64,000 nucleotides of DNA from Onchocerca volvulus (Eukaryota; Nematoda; Chromadorea; Rhabditida; Onchocercidae). Shown here piece by piece: positions 40,517 to 52,300 of the stretch (positions are counted from its first letter, which is position 1; each line of letters begins with the position of its first letter). Both the position numbers and the translations under genes were made by a program. Under the pieces are notes generated by a model, which ran no database searches, was not told where the DNA came from, and saw nothing but the letters and a program-made list of their open reading frames with translations. Location: the NCBI GenBank assembly GCA_000499405.2, contig HG738140.1:5942701-6006700 (forward strand), in the 5' to 3' direction.

Positions 40517-43500
40517 CTACCATGACTCTTGAGTCCATTTTTCAAGTTCTACTTCATCGTCCGGAGCAACAAGTTCATTTTGCACTTTCGCTGCAAGAAA
40601 ATAAGCAATAGTTTTATGACAGTCAGATTCTTCTTAAATTGTTAAAAATTTGGTCATTCGGCAAATATACCTTTCATAGCTTGTGAAAAAGCATACCATT
40701 TGCAGAAATTATCTGTTGGCAAACTACAATTGATGAACAAATATTGGCATTTTCACCGATTTCAACATTCGTACAAATGATCGAACTGGTTATTTGTGCC
40801 CTAAATTAATTTCTGTAGGTAATAATTTAAATCATGATTTTATCAGCGATGTAGTTTAACAGGAAAAGATTTTTTTTTTTTTTTAATAGGAAAATATCGT
40901 TTAACAGGAAGAATTCATTTCCAGAATGTGACTGATTAATAAGTAAATTCAAGTGATAAAAGATAGAATCAGAATTACGATTGCAATGAAATTCCTTCAA
41001 TATAAAGTGAAAATTTCAGAAATCTTAATTGCAAAATACTAGAACAAGGATGAATATTTCATAAATAATCCGATGAACGAATTCATCAGAAAAAATAAGT
41101 ATGATAGTATTGAGTAATGTTTCATACCCCGCACCAATCCGACATCCATCCATCACCAAAGAATTGATAATCTTGCTTTTTGGTCCAATAGTACATTTTT
41201 CACCGATCACAGAGCGCTTGATAAGTGGCCTCTCCGAACGCGCAACATGCGCTTCACCAGCACTTGGTGGAAAAAGATGAGTGGTAGAACCGACGTAACA
41301 CTCAGAAACGGCTACGGCACCAATGCTATCTACTGGTTGTCCGATAGGAATTTTTTCGAAAAAACTTGATGATAAAAAACGAATAATCTGAAAATGAACA
41401 GTAAAATAATTGTAAACTTACTGAAAGAAAGACTGAATGCAAAACATGGGTCCCTGGAAAAGGAGAATCATGTTTTGCGTTCAGTCTAACGATACGAGCT
41501 CTTTAATCATTCAATTTTCAGTTCGCTTCTAATCAGTTTATTGATATTAGTTCTGTAAGGCAATCCTTAAATGAATAAAAACAGAGCTTAGGAAATTGAA
41601 TCCTATCTATCTTCAACTAAGGAATTTCAAATCTGTCCTAATTCTCTTAGCTTGGCTGTATTCAATATATTCAGAGATTATTTTCAAATAAAAAACAATG
41701 TTTCGTATGTACAAAAACCAATTTATACAATCGCAAATATCAAAGATTTTTAATTCGAGGACTTACTGTCTTATTAATCTCAAAATAAGCTCCGATGGTA
41801 TTTACATGTCCAATAATAAAGCCGTTCTCCGGGGGTACCAAATAGGCAAAACATTTTAACAACCGATGTTGAAGGCTTTTTACATCAGTAGAACCAAAAC
41901 TGAATTTTTGAATTTTTTCATCAAGAGAATCGATTCTGACATGTTCAGTCAGTTCTAAAGAAAGTGATCATTCAATAAATGAAGTATATAAAAATTAATT
42001 CACTTTTTTACTACGCAAAAAATAGAAATTTGATGTCTAATACGGTTTAAAATCACTCAATAATCACATCAATATAAGAAAAAAAAAAAAAAAAAACATG
42101 CCAGAGTCATTTTTTGCATTCTGTTTTTCCAAAATATATGGAATAAGATCAGCCTTCAGTGATGTTAAATTCCTACAAAGCTATCAAATCAATAAAATCA
42201 ATTCGTGATAAAATTTTCCAGTTTTTTTCTAAAAAAGTTTTTTTTGATAAGGAATAATTCCAATTCAGAGGAAATACTAATTGAATAAATAAATTCAATA
42301 GGTTCAAAATAAGCCAGAAAAACTTACCTATGCTTGTTGATAATGTTTAAAATCCATTTCTTCATGATATATAAGTGACAATCATTGTATTTCGCGGTGA
42401 AATAAGCAGTCCGACATCTGAAATTTCAGAAATTGATATGACTATTCCGCGAGAACTCAAAGTTTTGTGAAAAAGTAATTAAAAATTACTTATTAAATAA
42501 ATCAACATTTACAGCAATCGTTTCTTCATAATCTTCTTCTGAACCATCAAACAATAATTGATTATTCTCGGAAAGAACAATAAAGTCGCGTCCTAAAATA
42601 TAAAAATAGAAAAATTAGATATGTTTGCGATAAAACTGTTTTATTCTATTTTAATCAGCAATCAAAAAATATTCTCTCAGAAATATTCATTGGGATTATT
42701 AGAACTATTCGAACAATTACGTTGCATCATCGAAGAGACTGCGATGGTAGAAAAAAGCGTTCTATTTAGTATATTGACTTGTTCATAATTCAGATGTTTA
42801 GCCATTATTCCTAGATTACCTAATATTGGTTATTTTAAAAGACCATTTAAGGCCATTTAAAAAAATAAAAATTTTTAGCTTTCTCCATAAATTTTTAAAC
42901 GAAAAGTGATGCCTTTCGATAGTTTGATTTTAGGCCCGGGAACTGGTCCCATGATCACCCGATCGCACAATAAACATGTCAAAATGGCATTTTCAGTAAT
43001 ATGAAGAGACAGCATAGGAGCTAAGTTCATATCGGAAACAAAGTCACCACTAACAACAATGAAATCTTTCTGAAATGAATTGTGCATATTTTAGACATTT
43101 GATATGGATATATAGGATATATATATTCGTGACACTAAAGAGTGATGTAATAAATAAAAAAGTTTATAAAGTGAGTTAATATACGAATTTTAGATGAAGT
43201 AAACAGCAACTAGTGAAAATACTATCAGTTCAGGCAAACTGGACGAAAAATATCTATTTCACGCTCTTTCTTTGCACGATCCATTCCGTCAACAAATCAT
43301 GGTATTCTATTTTAAAGCTTATATCTGGGTAATCAGATATCAGAAAACATCATCTATTCCACTATATTTTTCTTCAATAGTGCAGCATTAACTAACTGAA
43401 CTTTGAAAATAGTAAAAGCTTAACTCAGGATAATAATGAAAGGAAAAAGATAGAGAAAAACTGAGAATCAGAATATTTCAAGGAAATCATAACATTTGAT

Positions 43501-44360
43501 TATTTTGAAAGAAATACTTGAACCATAATATTATTACCTTGATTCGAGCATCTATAAATCTCAATACATCTGCAGTACCCCAATGCTCAGCAGCACTGCT
43601 TAATTTTACAAATTCAATGTGTAAATCATTCAAAGGTGGTAAGGAGGAACCAGATAAAAGTTGCTTGATTTCACCCAGCAACTTTTCGGCAACAACCATG
43701 ATCACTTCTGAAAAGATATGGTGCCATTTTCATTAGGACTGCTCTTCAATTGAGATTAACTCAAAAGGGATAATAGACAACTACATAAAGCCTATCTAAA
43801 AAATATATAATAACACTTCTTAATTTCGAGCGCATAAAATGTAGAGTTAATTTTTAGAAAAACTTGATAAAGTCTTTTATATACAATACGGTTTATTTAT
43901 TTGTTGATTATAATTGTTTAAAAAATAAGTTTTGCAAAAAACATGATCGCAATAATCAAACTTATATAGGAAATGTTCATTTATACCGTCGTGTTGAAAT
44001 AATACCAAATTCAATATCACATTTAAGGTTCAAAATTGAGAGTCCCACTATTTCTTGCCGAAACGTGATAGTGAGTGTTTCAGTGTTCAGCAGTATTTAT
44101 CATACATTCTGATCAGATTTCTCACTAGTTCTAGTTGATGATGTCAATTATAATAGAATATAATTATTTTTAAATTAAATATGCAACAATTTCAAAAGTT
44201 AACCTTTTATTGAATTTTTCTGCAAAAAGTTGAGTGGATACCAGAACATAGGAATACCAACGATTGGAAGCATACATTTCGGAATACGATCCGTCAAATC
44301 GGTCATTCGATTACCTAATCCACCGCACAACACAACTGCTTGCAAAGCTTGAGCTGCCAT
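40517..44360 (-). CDS. Translation initiation factor eIF2B subunit gamma
   Basis: Part of the eIF2B guanine-exchange complex that recharges eIF2 with GTP; with epsilon it forms the catalytic arm. Ten exons, minus strand: 44360-44204, 43707-43538, 43069-42901, 42592-42490, 42417-42328, 42172-42102, 41954-41767, 41387-41128, 40800-40697, 40590-40517; about 461 residues (human 452). Seen: nucleotidyltransferase-like N-terminus QAVVLCGGLGNRMTDLTDRI and WGTADVLRFID, DFIVVSGDFVSDMNLAPM, GPVPGP; then the left-handed beta-helix (hexapeptide) end with VIGEKCTIGPKSKIINSLV, MDGCRIGAG, ITSSIICTNVEIGENANICS and the end EVELEKWTQESW. Exon 6 to 7 needs a GC donor (TCTG|GCATGT) to keep frame, since the GT next to it gives a stop; this is the weakest junction. 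The worm orthologue is known as ppp-1/eif-2Bgamma. Confidence 0.88.
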
Positions 44361-44752
44361 AAATCAAACACTTAATCTAAAATAAAAAATATTTCTACAA
44401 AATAATTCACCTAAAATGCTCCACACCAAACTTTCATGCGAAACTTTTTTACGATATATAATACATCACACTGATTAAAAAAAAAGAAAAAATGAATGGC
44501 TATAATCGTGCTTTCATAAGGCAGATATTTTTTTCAAAATTTATTTATCAAAATAATTGACATAACCAGTATAATATATTCACTGATAGTAAAAATAAGA
44601 AATGCAAATAGAAAATGACAGCGAATTTTGTTCACAGAAAATTTTTGTTCGCCTTTGTAATTAATAAATTATACTAACATTACGTCGTGTCACACTAGCG
44701 CGCCTTAAATATTACTTTACGTCATACGAGTTCGCTTCATACTAGATCGTCA

Positions 44753-44817
<65 letters not shown>

Positions 44818-45504
44818 CCGATCCAACAAAAAATTCCAGAACAATATAATTTTTTGAAAATGTTCTACTCATCGCTTTTATAAGAATAATCTGGGAAGTG
44901 GAAATTGTACTGAATGTGAAAACAATGCTAAATTTAATGAACATTAGCCGTAAACATATACTTCGTCCAACATTTCATGCACTCAAACTATTAATTCACT
45001 TTATCTAATATATAAAAACAATATTGTCAACTTAAGTAAACAATTTTCAACAACTGCAATAGCAACAGAAAAAAATAATTTTCAACAATAAAAACCTGAC
45101 GATTAACGGATCGGTAATTAAAAACAGAACAGTCTTTTTATTTACTACATAAAAAGCAAATATTCACTTCACACAAATAGTTGATTAAAGAACGAAAGGA
45201 ATAATCGCTCGGCGATGTTTTGGATAGTTTGGAATGTGAAAACAATGCTAAATTTAATGAACATTAGCCGTAAACATATACTTCGTCCAACATTTCATGC
45301 ACTCAAACTATTAATTCACTTTATCTAATATATAAAAACAATATTATCAACTTAAGTAAACAATTTTCAACAACTGCAATAGCAACAGAAAAAAATAATT
45401 TTCAACAATAAAAACCTGACGATTAACGGATCGGTGATTAAAAACAGAACAGTCTTTTTATTTACTACATAAAAAGCAAATATTCACTTCACACAAATAG
45501 TTGA
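44361..45504. other. Intergenic region between art-1 and eIF2B gamma
   Basis: About 1.1 kb holding a (CA)n microsatellite (44755-44815) and the downstream unit of the 320-bp tandem duplication of the art-1 3' end. The 44361-44750 part is the likely eIF2B gamma promoter; no other gene was seen. Confidence 0.65.
44755..44815. repeat. (CA)n microsatellite, about 30 units
   Basis: Uninterrupted CA dinucleotides. The minus-strand Val-Cys open frame through it is an artefact of the repeat. Confidence 0.95.
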
Positions 45505-45551
45505 TTAAAGAACGAAAGGAATAATCGCTCGGCGATGTTTTGGATAGTTTG
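44912..45551. repeat. 320-bp tandem duplication including the 3' end of art-1
   Basis: Bases 44912-45231 and 45232-45551 are copies with a 320-base period, starting gaatgtgaaaacaatgctaa. By eye only two differences were noticed (aatattgtcaac versus aatattatcaac; ggatcggtaatt versus ggatcggtgatt), so the event is recent. The copy joined to art-1 supplies its last 47 coding bases, TAA and 3' UTR; the other copy (stop-equivalent at 45185) is a cut-off duplicate with no upstream exon. Confidence 0.95.
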
Positions 45552-47411
45552 GAAATTCGCGTATATAATTACGGTGTTTTTCTTTTGCCCAAATAGCCAT
45601 TTGGAGAAATCCCGCAAAAGTGAAAATAAGTGCTGAAAATAATTAAGTATAGAAAACAACATCTGAATTGAAAGTAAAGTGTCTTATAAGCAAGTTGATG
45701 AGCTGCGACGAACTGATGGCGCGAGAATAATTGTGCATTTGACTGTTTCACTTTTATATTAATACAGATAAAAAAAAAAAAAGAAAAGGAAACAAACCTG
45801 GCAATGACTGGGTCATACATGAAAACCAAAACCATGCGCCCACTTCGTAAGTGTAATTGGGACAGCTTACGAAATTGAACATCAATGTCATCGGGTTGGC
45901 ATTTGGCATTGGAATCTTACGAATTTTGGTTCCAGGAGGACGTAAGTTTTTGAAAAGTAGGTGAATCGATAAATTACCTGCAAAGAGTCACATCATCATA
46001 TTATTTCAGGTTAAAAAAGAAAATTGAGAACAATAATGACACTAGTACATTCGAGTAAGAAGCAAAAATCATGATAACATACCGATTTCACAAACGATAA
46101 AACCAATAAAGCCGACGGCAACTTGTACAGAACCAAAATACGGCGGAGTATATAGCGGATGATTGATAAAATAGCTGATGAATGCTGCGAACGTCCAGTA
46201 GTAACTACAGTTCTAAAATATTTATATTTAATGGCCTTTGAATATTTATAAGGCTTTAGCCTTCATCCCTTATGTCCATTTTGAACATCTTAACAACACA
46301 AAAATCCAAAACTTGATTGTGATTTCACAACATTCTACTATTTAATGATACAACTGTTGACTTCTTTAAAAATAAGTGAAAGATACCATAAATAAGTAAA
46401 AGATATCATCAGAGATAAAATAATAAGTTCAAAAGTCTAAAATTTTGGTTTCTTTTTCAACTTTTAAAAATCAGACAAACAATTATAGCAATGATTGTAC
46501 TGAAAATAAATTACTTTGAACATATTTCGCAGAGGCATTGTCGCATTACTGAATCGATGGACAAATTGAGTTTCAAGCAAACGTTTTGCGTAATGAATTG
46601 TCGAACAAACCAAAGCCAATTTTACTCCATAAAACATATGATATCGAGATGCATCTTCAAAATATTAATGTCACATTTTTTATATAATTCATTTTATTTC
46701 ATTATATCACAGTTTAATCAATACTTTGGATAGAAAACATATTTACATAAGTATTTGAAACAATTACCTGATCCATAGATTTCGATTGGTCTCAAACAGA
46801 AAATCGGGTAAATCACAAGTGGTCCAAAATATTCAAGAAGAAAAACCTAAAACAAAAAATTTTTTGCAATAAAATGAATTGAATACGAATTTGAAAAGTT
46901 AACAATAAACTTTACATACCGTCTTCCATCCGATTTGTGGCCCAAGATTTCGAAGATATAAGTAAGCACCTGTCGAAGGCAAATTGAGATTTTGCACAGT
47001 TAGATCATCTTTTAAATTCTTTCCTTTCACATCTAACCGCAAAGCTATTTGATTGATAGGCAATGAAAGCTCTAAATATTATAACAAATCATAAAAAGGA
47101 AACAAAAAATTAAATTACGTTAAAATTACATTATATAACAAAAAAAAAAAAAAAAAGAAAAAAAACTGGAAACGTCACTTAATATAGTCATCATAAACTA
47201 ACTTTGAGATAGACGCTTTTTGATTGACAATACTGTTTCGTCATGACTGATCTAAATTAGGAAATAATCACCATAATATTTTTTCCAACAATTTCATTTC
47301 ATTTTCAACATTAAAAATACAATTAACTTTAGTAAAACAAACATTTTCCATGCAGGCAATTGATCGGTTAATGTTTTTGATATCGAAAACTTCAATTGCA
47401 ATAGAAGCCAT
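45505..47411 (-). CDS. art-1: Very-long-chain trans-2-enoyl-CoA reductase (TECR / SC2)
   Basis: ER-membrane enzyme carrying out the last reduction of each very-long-chain fatty-acid elongation cycle, also used in sphingosine breakdown. Eight exons, minus strand: 47411-47343, 47251-47203, 47071-46920, 46846-46768, 46654-46515, 46212-46083, 45977-45798, 45632-45505. The product is 308 residues, exactly the human TECR length. Seen: ubiquitin-like N-terminus (MASIAIEVFDIKN, DETVLSIKKRLS, LRLDVKGKNLKDD), GPQIGWKTVFLLEYFGPLVI, YAKRLLETQFVHRFSNATMP, YYWTFAAFISYFINHPLYTP, then the steroid-reductase-like catalytic end NLRPPGTKIRKIP, SCPNYTYEVGAWFWF and AIWAKEKHRNYIREFPNYPK. A trans-splice type acceptor (TTTTTTCCAG) stands two bases before ATG. 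The last exon is partly duplicated downstream. Confidence 0.96.
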
Positions 47412-47728
47412 TTCTGGAAAAAACTATCTAAAAATTCAACGAATTCTAAAAATTGAAAGAAACAATTATACAGTTAATAAGCATTCGAAAAATAAACGGA
47501 AGGAGAAACTCGAACGCATAAAATATTACCAAAAAAAGCCCGCATACCAAGGATTCCCACTCCCAGTCCGGGAATTCCTATTTTTTTCCTTTCGTCCCAC
47601 TTCCCTTATCAAATTCCTAAATGAATAATTTAAGTGAAAAACATTTGCACTGAAATTCCAAATTATATATACATATATTCAACTATCCTGAATTTCAAGA
47701 AATAAAAATCTCGTAGAAACACTAATTA

Positions 47729-47754
47729 TGACCCCGACCCATGACCTATGACCC
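47729..47754. promoter_or_regulatory. Nuclear-receptor DR1-like element with a third half-site
   Basis: TGACCT-a-TGACCC at 47742-47754 is a direct repeat of the AGGTCA half-site with one-base spacing (read on the minus strand), and another TGACCC lies at 47729. DR1 is the classical HNF4/RXR arrangement, and worm HNF4-like receptors regulate fatty-acid genes. Position about 320-340 bases upstream of art-1 fits, but binding is inference. Confidence 0.35.
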
Positions 47755-48035
47755 ACCTCATTAGATTGTCAGCACGATGGTACTCATCTTTTCGGACATC
47801 TCAGGTCTCTTTATGTCGCCTGGGGTCAATTCGGTATTTCGCGGTTTGGGTGGAGACTGTTAAACAAAATTGTAGGGTAAATTGTAGGGTTACCGATAAA
47901 AGTGAAAGTTGTATAAGTTTGTGATTCGTTGAGTCGTTTAATGTTAATTTAGGTTAAGAGATGAGGTATTCCATTATAGCTTCAGTGAGGAAAGTGCGTT
48001 GAGCCTGTAGGAAAGGGTCAAAATTCAGCACTAGA

Positions 48036-48159
48036 GTTTGTTCGATGCATGTTACTTTGATGTTTGGTTTGTTCGATGCATGTTACTTTGATGTTTGGTT
48101 TGTTCGATGCATGTTACTTTGATGTTTGGTTTGTTCGATGCATGTTACTTTGATGTTTG
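48036..48159. repeat. Four perfect tandem copies of a 31-base unit
   Basis: Unit starts gtttgttcgatgcatgttac and ends tttgatgtttg; copies begin at 48036, 48067, 48098 and 48129 without a difference noticed. There are no spacers, so this is a minisatellite and not a CRISPR-like array. It lies about 300 bases before the snu-13 start. Confidence 0.95.
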
Positions 48160-48453
48160 AATTTCAGTACATTCCTTTCATTCCTGAATGGAAGATGGCC
48201 GTAATTCTGCTCATTAATCATCAATATCTTTCCCTCTTCTTCAGCCCATATTTTTACTCACTACTGCAGAAATTGTTGGTCTTTTCTGGTCTTTCGAATA
48301 GAGTAATTATTAAAAATTAGGCATTACTTGTTAGGATCTCATCATCTGGCAGGAATATTTATGTTGAATTAGTATCGATAATTTTTTGAAAATATTACTT
48401 CAGGTCAGGTTATTCACTTTAAGAATTGCCCGTGATCGGAAAAGTGAGGCAAA

Positions 48454-49309
48454 ATGACAACAGATGCTGGTTTTGGATCAAAAGCTTATCCGATTGCTGA
48501 TATCGGCTTATCTCAGAAGTTGCTCGATCTCGCTCAGCAAGCTCAAAGCTACAAACAATTGAAGAAGGGTGCAAATGAAGCCACGAAGACATTGAATCGA
48601 GGACTTGCAGAGGTTATTTTTAGTTTGACCCACTTAACAATTTTGTCTTATTTCAATTATTATACAAATAAAACGCAAGTAAATAGATATTTATTAAGAC
48701 GAAATATAGACATATTTCAAAAATACAAATATGTTAAAAAGTTAAATTTACATGGGGAAAAAGTGGGAATTAATAGACGCAGTAGTTTCTTTTTGGATTA
48801 CACCCCCTTGTTCGTCGATTCAAAATTATTTTCTCTATACATACAAGAATATTTCATCTTGACTAATAAATTTGTGATATGTTAAATTTTAGGTTATTAT
48901 AATGGCTGCTGATGCCGAACCATTGGAAATTATCTTACATTTGCCACTGCTCTGTGAAGACAAAAACGTACCTTACGTATTTGTGCGCAGCAAGGTATTC
49001 TTTATATGTATATATCTGTTGTTGTCATTGTTCAGGAGAAAAAAGAAAAAATTTTTTTTGTTATAGCAAGACTTTTTTTATAGACTTTTTATAATAGCAA
49101 AACTTTTTTTATAGAAAAAAAAATTTCCTGGAAGTTTTGGTATTTTAATGTAAGGAAACTATATGTTAAAATAATTTCAGGCAGCCCTTGGTCGAGCATG
49201 TGGTGTATCGCGTCCTGTAATCGCTGCATCAATAATTCAAAATGAGGGTTCTCAATTGAGAAGTCAAATACAGAAAATAAAGGAAGAAGTGGAAAAACTT
49301 TTGATTTAA
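48454..49309 (+). CDS. snu-13: U4 snRNP/box C/D snoRNP protein SNU13 (15.5K, NHP2L1)
   Basis: L7Ae-family protein that binds kink-turns in U4 snRNA and box C/D snoRNAs, starting assembly of the tri-snRNP and of methylation-guide particles. Three exons: 48454-48612, 48893-48994, 49181-49309; 129 residues (human 128). Seen: [20 protein letters not shown], the RNA-binding signature [50 protein letters not shown] and [15 protein letters not shown]. All RNA-contact residues of the family motif are present. Identity to animal SNU13 is very high and no other L7Ae member (NHP2, RPL7A) fits. Confidence 0.97.
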
Positions 49310-52300
49310 AAAAAAAATATGGATCTTGTTTCATTTCGATGAAAATTTGTGGTATTGAATTTACCGGAAATTTTGTGCTAGAATAAGGAACAAAAAATAC
49401 TCATTCACTACTGGCGAAACTCAATTTTCACTTGTACTTCTTTGTTTAGAGAGAATGAAATTCATTTTGATACAAGATTTTTTTCAAACTTCATTTCTCT
49501 GACAAGCGTAGTGTAATTTTCATTTAAATTCATTGTGAATAGAAATGAATTAACATGGAATGTTCTCAGTTTGATCATAAAAGTCACGTTCGCTAAGTTT
49601 ATTTTTCTTGTTGTTAAGTTGATTGATACACTTTGTTCAATGTTGGATTTTGTCATTTTCTCATTGTGAGTACGCAAGAATATTTTTAATAAAATTTCAG
49701 AGTTTTTACTTTTCCGAAATTCATAGGTCATGCATGAAGAGGGACAGTGGCTCCAATCGTAAGTCCTACGTTAGGATATGTTTACAAATAGTAGCACTTA
49801 AAATTTAAATTATCAGTATTAGGAATATTTCAGCCGTCTTCAACATTTCCTGATCCTTGACACAAAACAAAAAAAAGAAATGACTGATTTTCTTTGTGTG
49901 AATCTCTAAGGGCCTATATACCTAATTTCGTTTAGATCGGTGATTTAAGATCATGTTCGTTAATGGAGAAATTGGATATTCCAGTTTTAATTGTTTCTAT
50001 CAAATTTGTAGATACAATTTCTGATTTTAAGCATGTACACTAAAGAACTATAAGAATAGAAATTTCTAGTTATGTCTTATTTTCCTTTTCTCATTATTGA
50101 GGTAAGTTTCTAATAATTTACCGTTGTCATTCTCTTCTTTACTATACCAGAAATGAATTTAGAATATATTTGAAATTGCGCCTTATGAAATACACTTAAT
50201 GAAACTAAAAAAAAATTTTTCAAAAAAAAAAAAAGATCAATATTCAGTATTTTGGAATCCAATTCGAATACAATCGATCAAACTTATCAAAGTTGACTTG
50301 ATTCTGAGTAAACCATGTGGAATTGGATACTTTGAATCCAAGCTTATTTGGGGAAATACTATTAAAGTAATAAATATAGGATTTGTTGTTTCGAATAGAT
50401 TGATATTCGGAGAAAGCATCCTGGAAATCCAACATTGGAATGATCGGAAGGAATACAGAAATTTAATATAAAAGCAAATATTTTAAAGAAAAAGTTTAGC
50501 AGCCAAGTAATGCTATCCTATTAAAAGCTGAGAGATGTAGAAATGCGAAGATATCAGATGATAATTTAAAATTAGGAAAAGCATGTCAAAAATGAATAAA
50601 ATTTTCATCACTTGCTGAATGCATCATAAAAATTAGGTTCTATGGATTGATCAAGATTTTTGGAATTTATGGATAAATTCATCTATTAACTAATACATTG
50701 ACCACTCCTATAGAATCATGAAATTTGATATCACAAAGGTATTAGAATCCATATCTTTTCATAATTATGAATTTTTTTTCTGAATCTTGGAATTATTTGA
50801 ATGGATTAAAAGTTATGAAAATGAAAAATATTATGATATAGGTTATTCGATCCTAGAATTCTTGAATACGTAAGAAAAACGGAATCGGAACCAAAACTGA
50901 CAACCAGTTTTAATTCATTATCTCTGCATAACAATAGGTCTAAGTATTTACCCGCTGATTTTATTTTTAGACAGGATTAATACAAGTGTTATTACAAATT
51001 AATTATAATATCATTTCTTTCAATTTTAAACACTTATTTTTCTATATAATTGAAGTAAAAATTATTAGTGGGATAAATCAAGCAAAATTTATTCCATATC
51101 TGACATGCTCTTATATTTTTATACTTTTATATAGAAAGATAGTTTCCATCATTCATTTAGCCACTGTTGATCAATTTTGATTATTGGAAGACCGTTCAAG
51201 GAAACTTGATCGATCCTGAATCGATCGCACATTCAATTACTGAAACGATTGCTTACCTAGAACACAGTATGACGAACATTATATTTCAAGAGCAATATAA
51301 ACATTGCATCTGAAATTGATGGAACTACAAAGGATGCTGCGATAGGTTGATAGTAAATTTGACAAATGAATTATGCACAAAAATGATTAATCAGTTTTGA
51401 AAAACAGTCCCAATCGATGTAGCAAATTGGAGAAAAAAGATTAAAATAACGACTAATACCATGCATTGCTACTTTTGCGTATTCGTAATTTACGAAAAAA
51501 TTCGCGAAGTTAAAATTAAAATTCAAAAATATTGAGTATTGCTAACGTTAATATCTTCGAAGCAAAATGCAAATCCTGAATTCCCGGAATTTCTGAAATT
51601 TGTCAGAATGAGATGAACTAATTGATGCAATTAGTAATCATAGTAAAAATAATCAGAGCCTTGCTGGGCCAAATTATTAAGAAGTAATCCATTTATTTAG
51701 TAGCATCTATATCTTCGATACTGGAACGAATTTGCATTAGGCCAGAAAGGACCAGAAACGTGAGGCGTTTCTGGTCCTTTCTGGCCTCATGGATATTTTA
51801 TATTGATTGTGATTTCCGGAATAGTCTTAATTCTCATTTAGCTTGGCTCTCATTTCTTCAATCTTCCATCATATTGTTTATTTTTTTCATTTTTTTTTTT
51901 TTAAATGAATTTCATCTGTCCCAAGGAGCATTTATTTTAATGAAAGATTTCCAGTTACTCTGTCTCAGAGGGACATAAAATAAATAATTGGTTTTGTCTC
52001 AAAAAAAGAACATAAAACAAATGATTTATTTTGTCTCAAAAGGACTATGATGCAGTTGTAGCAAGCATTGATTAGCTGACAAAAGCTTGAGATGAGGAGA
52101 AACTCAGAACTAAGTTTCTGATATTTCTAAAATCTCGAGACATTAATTAATGGGAACTAATTAAGGAAGTAAATGTATTTGTAGCATGTGAACTACGGTA
52201 TACAATATGATTGCATGTATCAAGAATCGTTTAAAAGTGAATTTGTAGAAAAGGCAGTAAAATGATACCAGTTGGCGAAACTGAACTAGATGAAAAAAAT

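Larger units (their letters stand above)
47412..48453. other. Divergent promoter region between art-1 and snu-13
   Basis: About 1.04 kb between two divergently transcribed genes. It holds a GC-richer core (about 47720-47860), a DR1-like element (47729-47754) and a perfect four-copy 31-base tandem repeat (48036-48159). A pyrimidine-rich tract with AG near 48167 could be a trans-splice site for snu-13. Confidence 0.6.

Noticed and set aside
44750..44944. Minus-strand frame with a Val-Cys repeat
   Set aside because: It is the translation of the CA microsatellite.
46491..46733. 80-residue plus-strand frame
   Set aside because: It is the antisense shadow of art-1 exon 5, whose frame is strongly conserved.
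48036..48159. Regular repeats considered as a CRISPR-like array
   Set aside because: The four 31-base units are directly adjacent with no unique spacers, and this is a eukaryotic genome.
50199..50471. 90-residue plus-strand frame overlapped by two antisense frames
   Set aside because: No acceptor or start context, no family resemblance, and open in several frames at once, typical of chance in AT-rich DNA.
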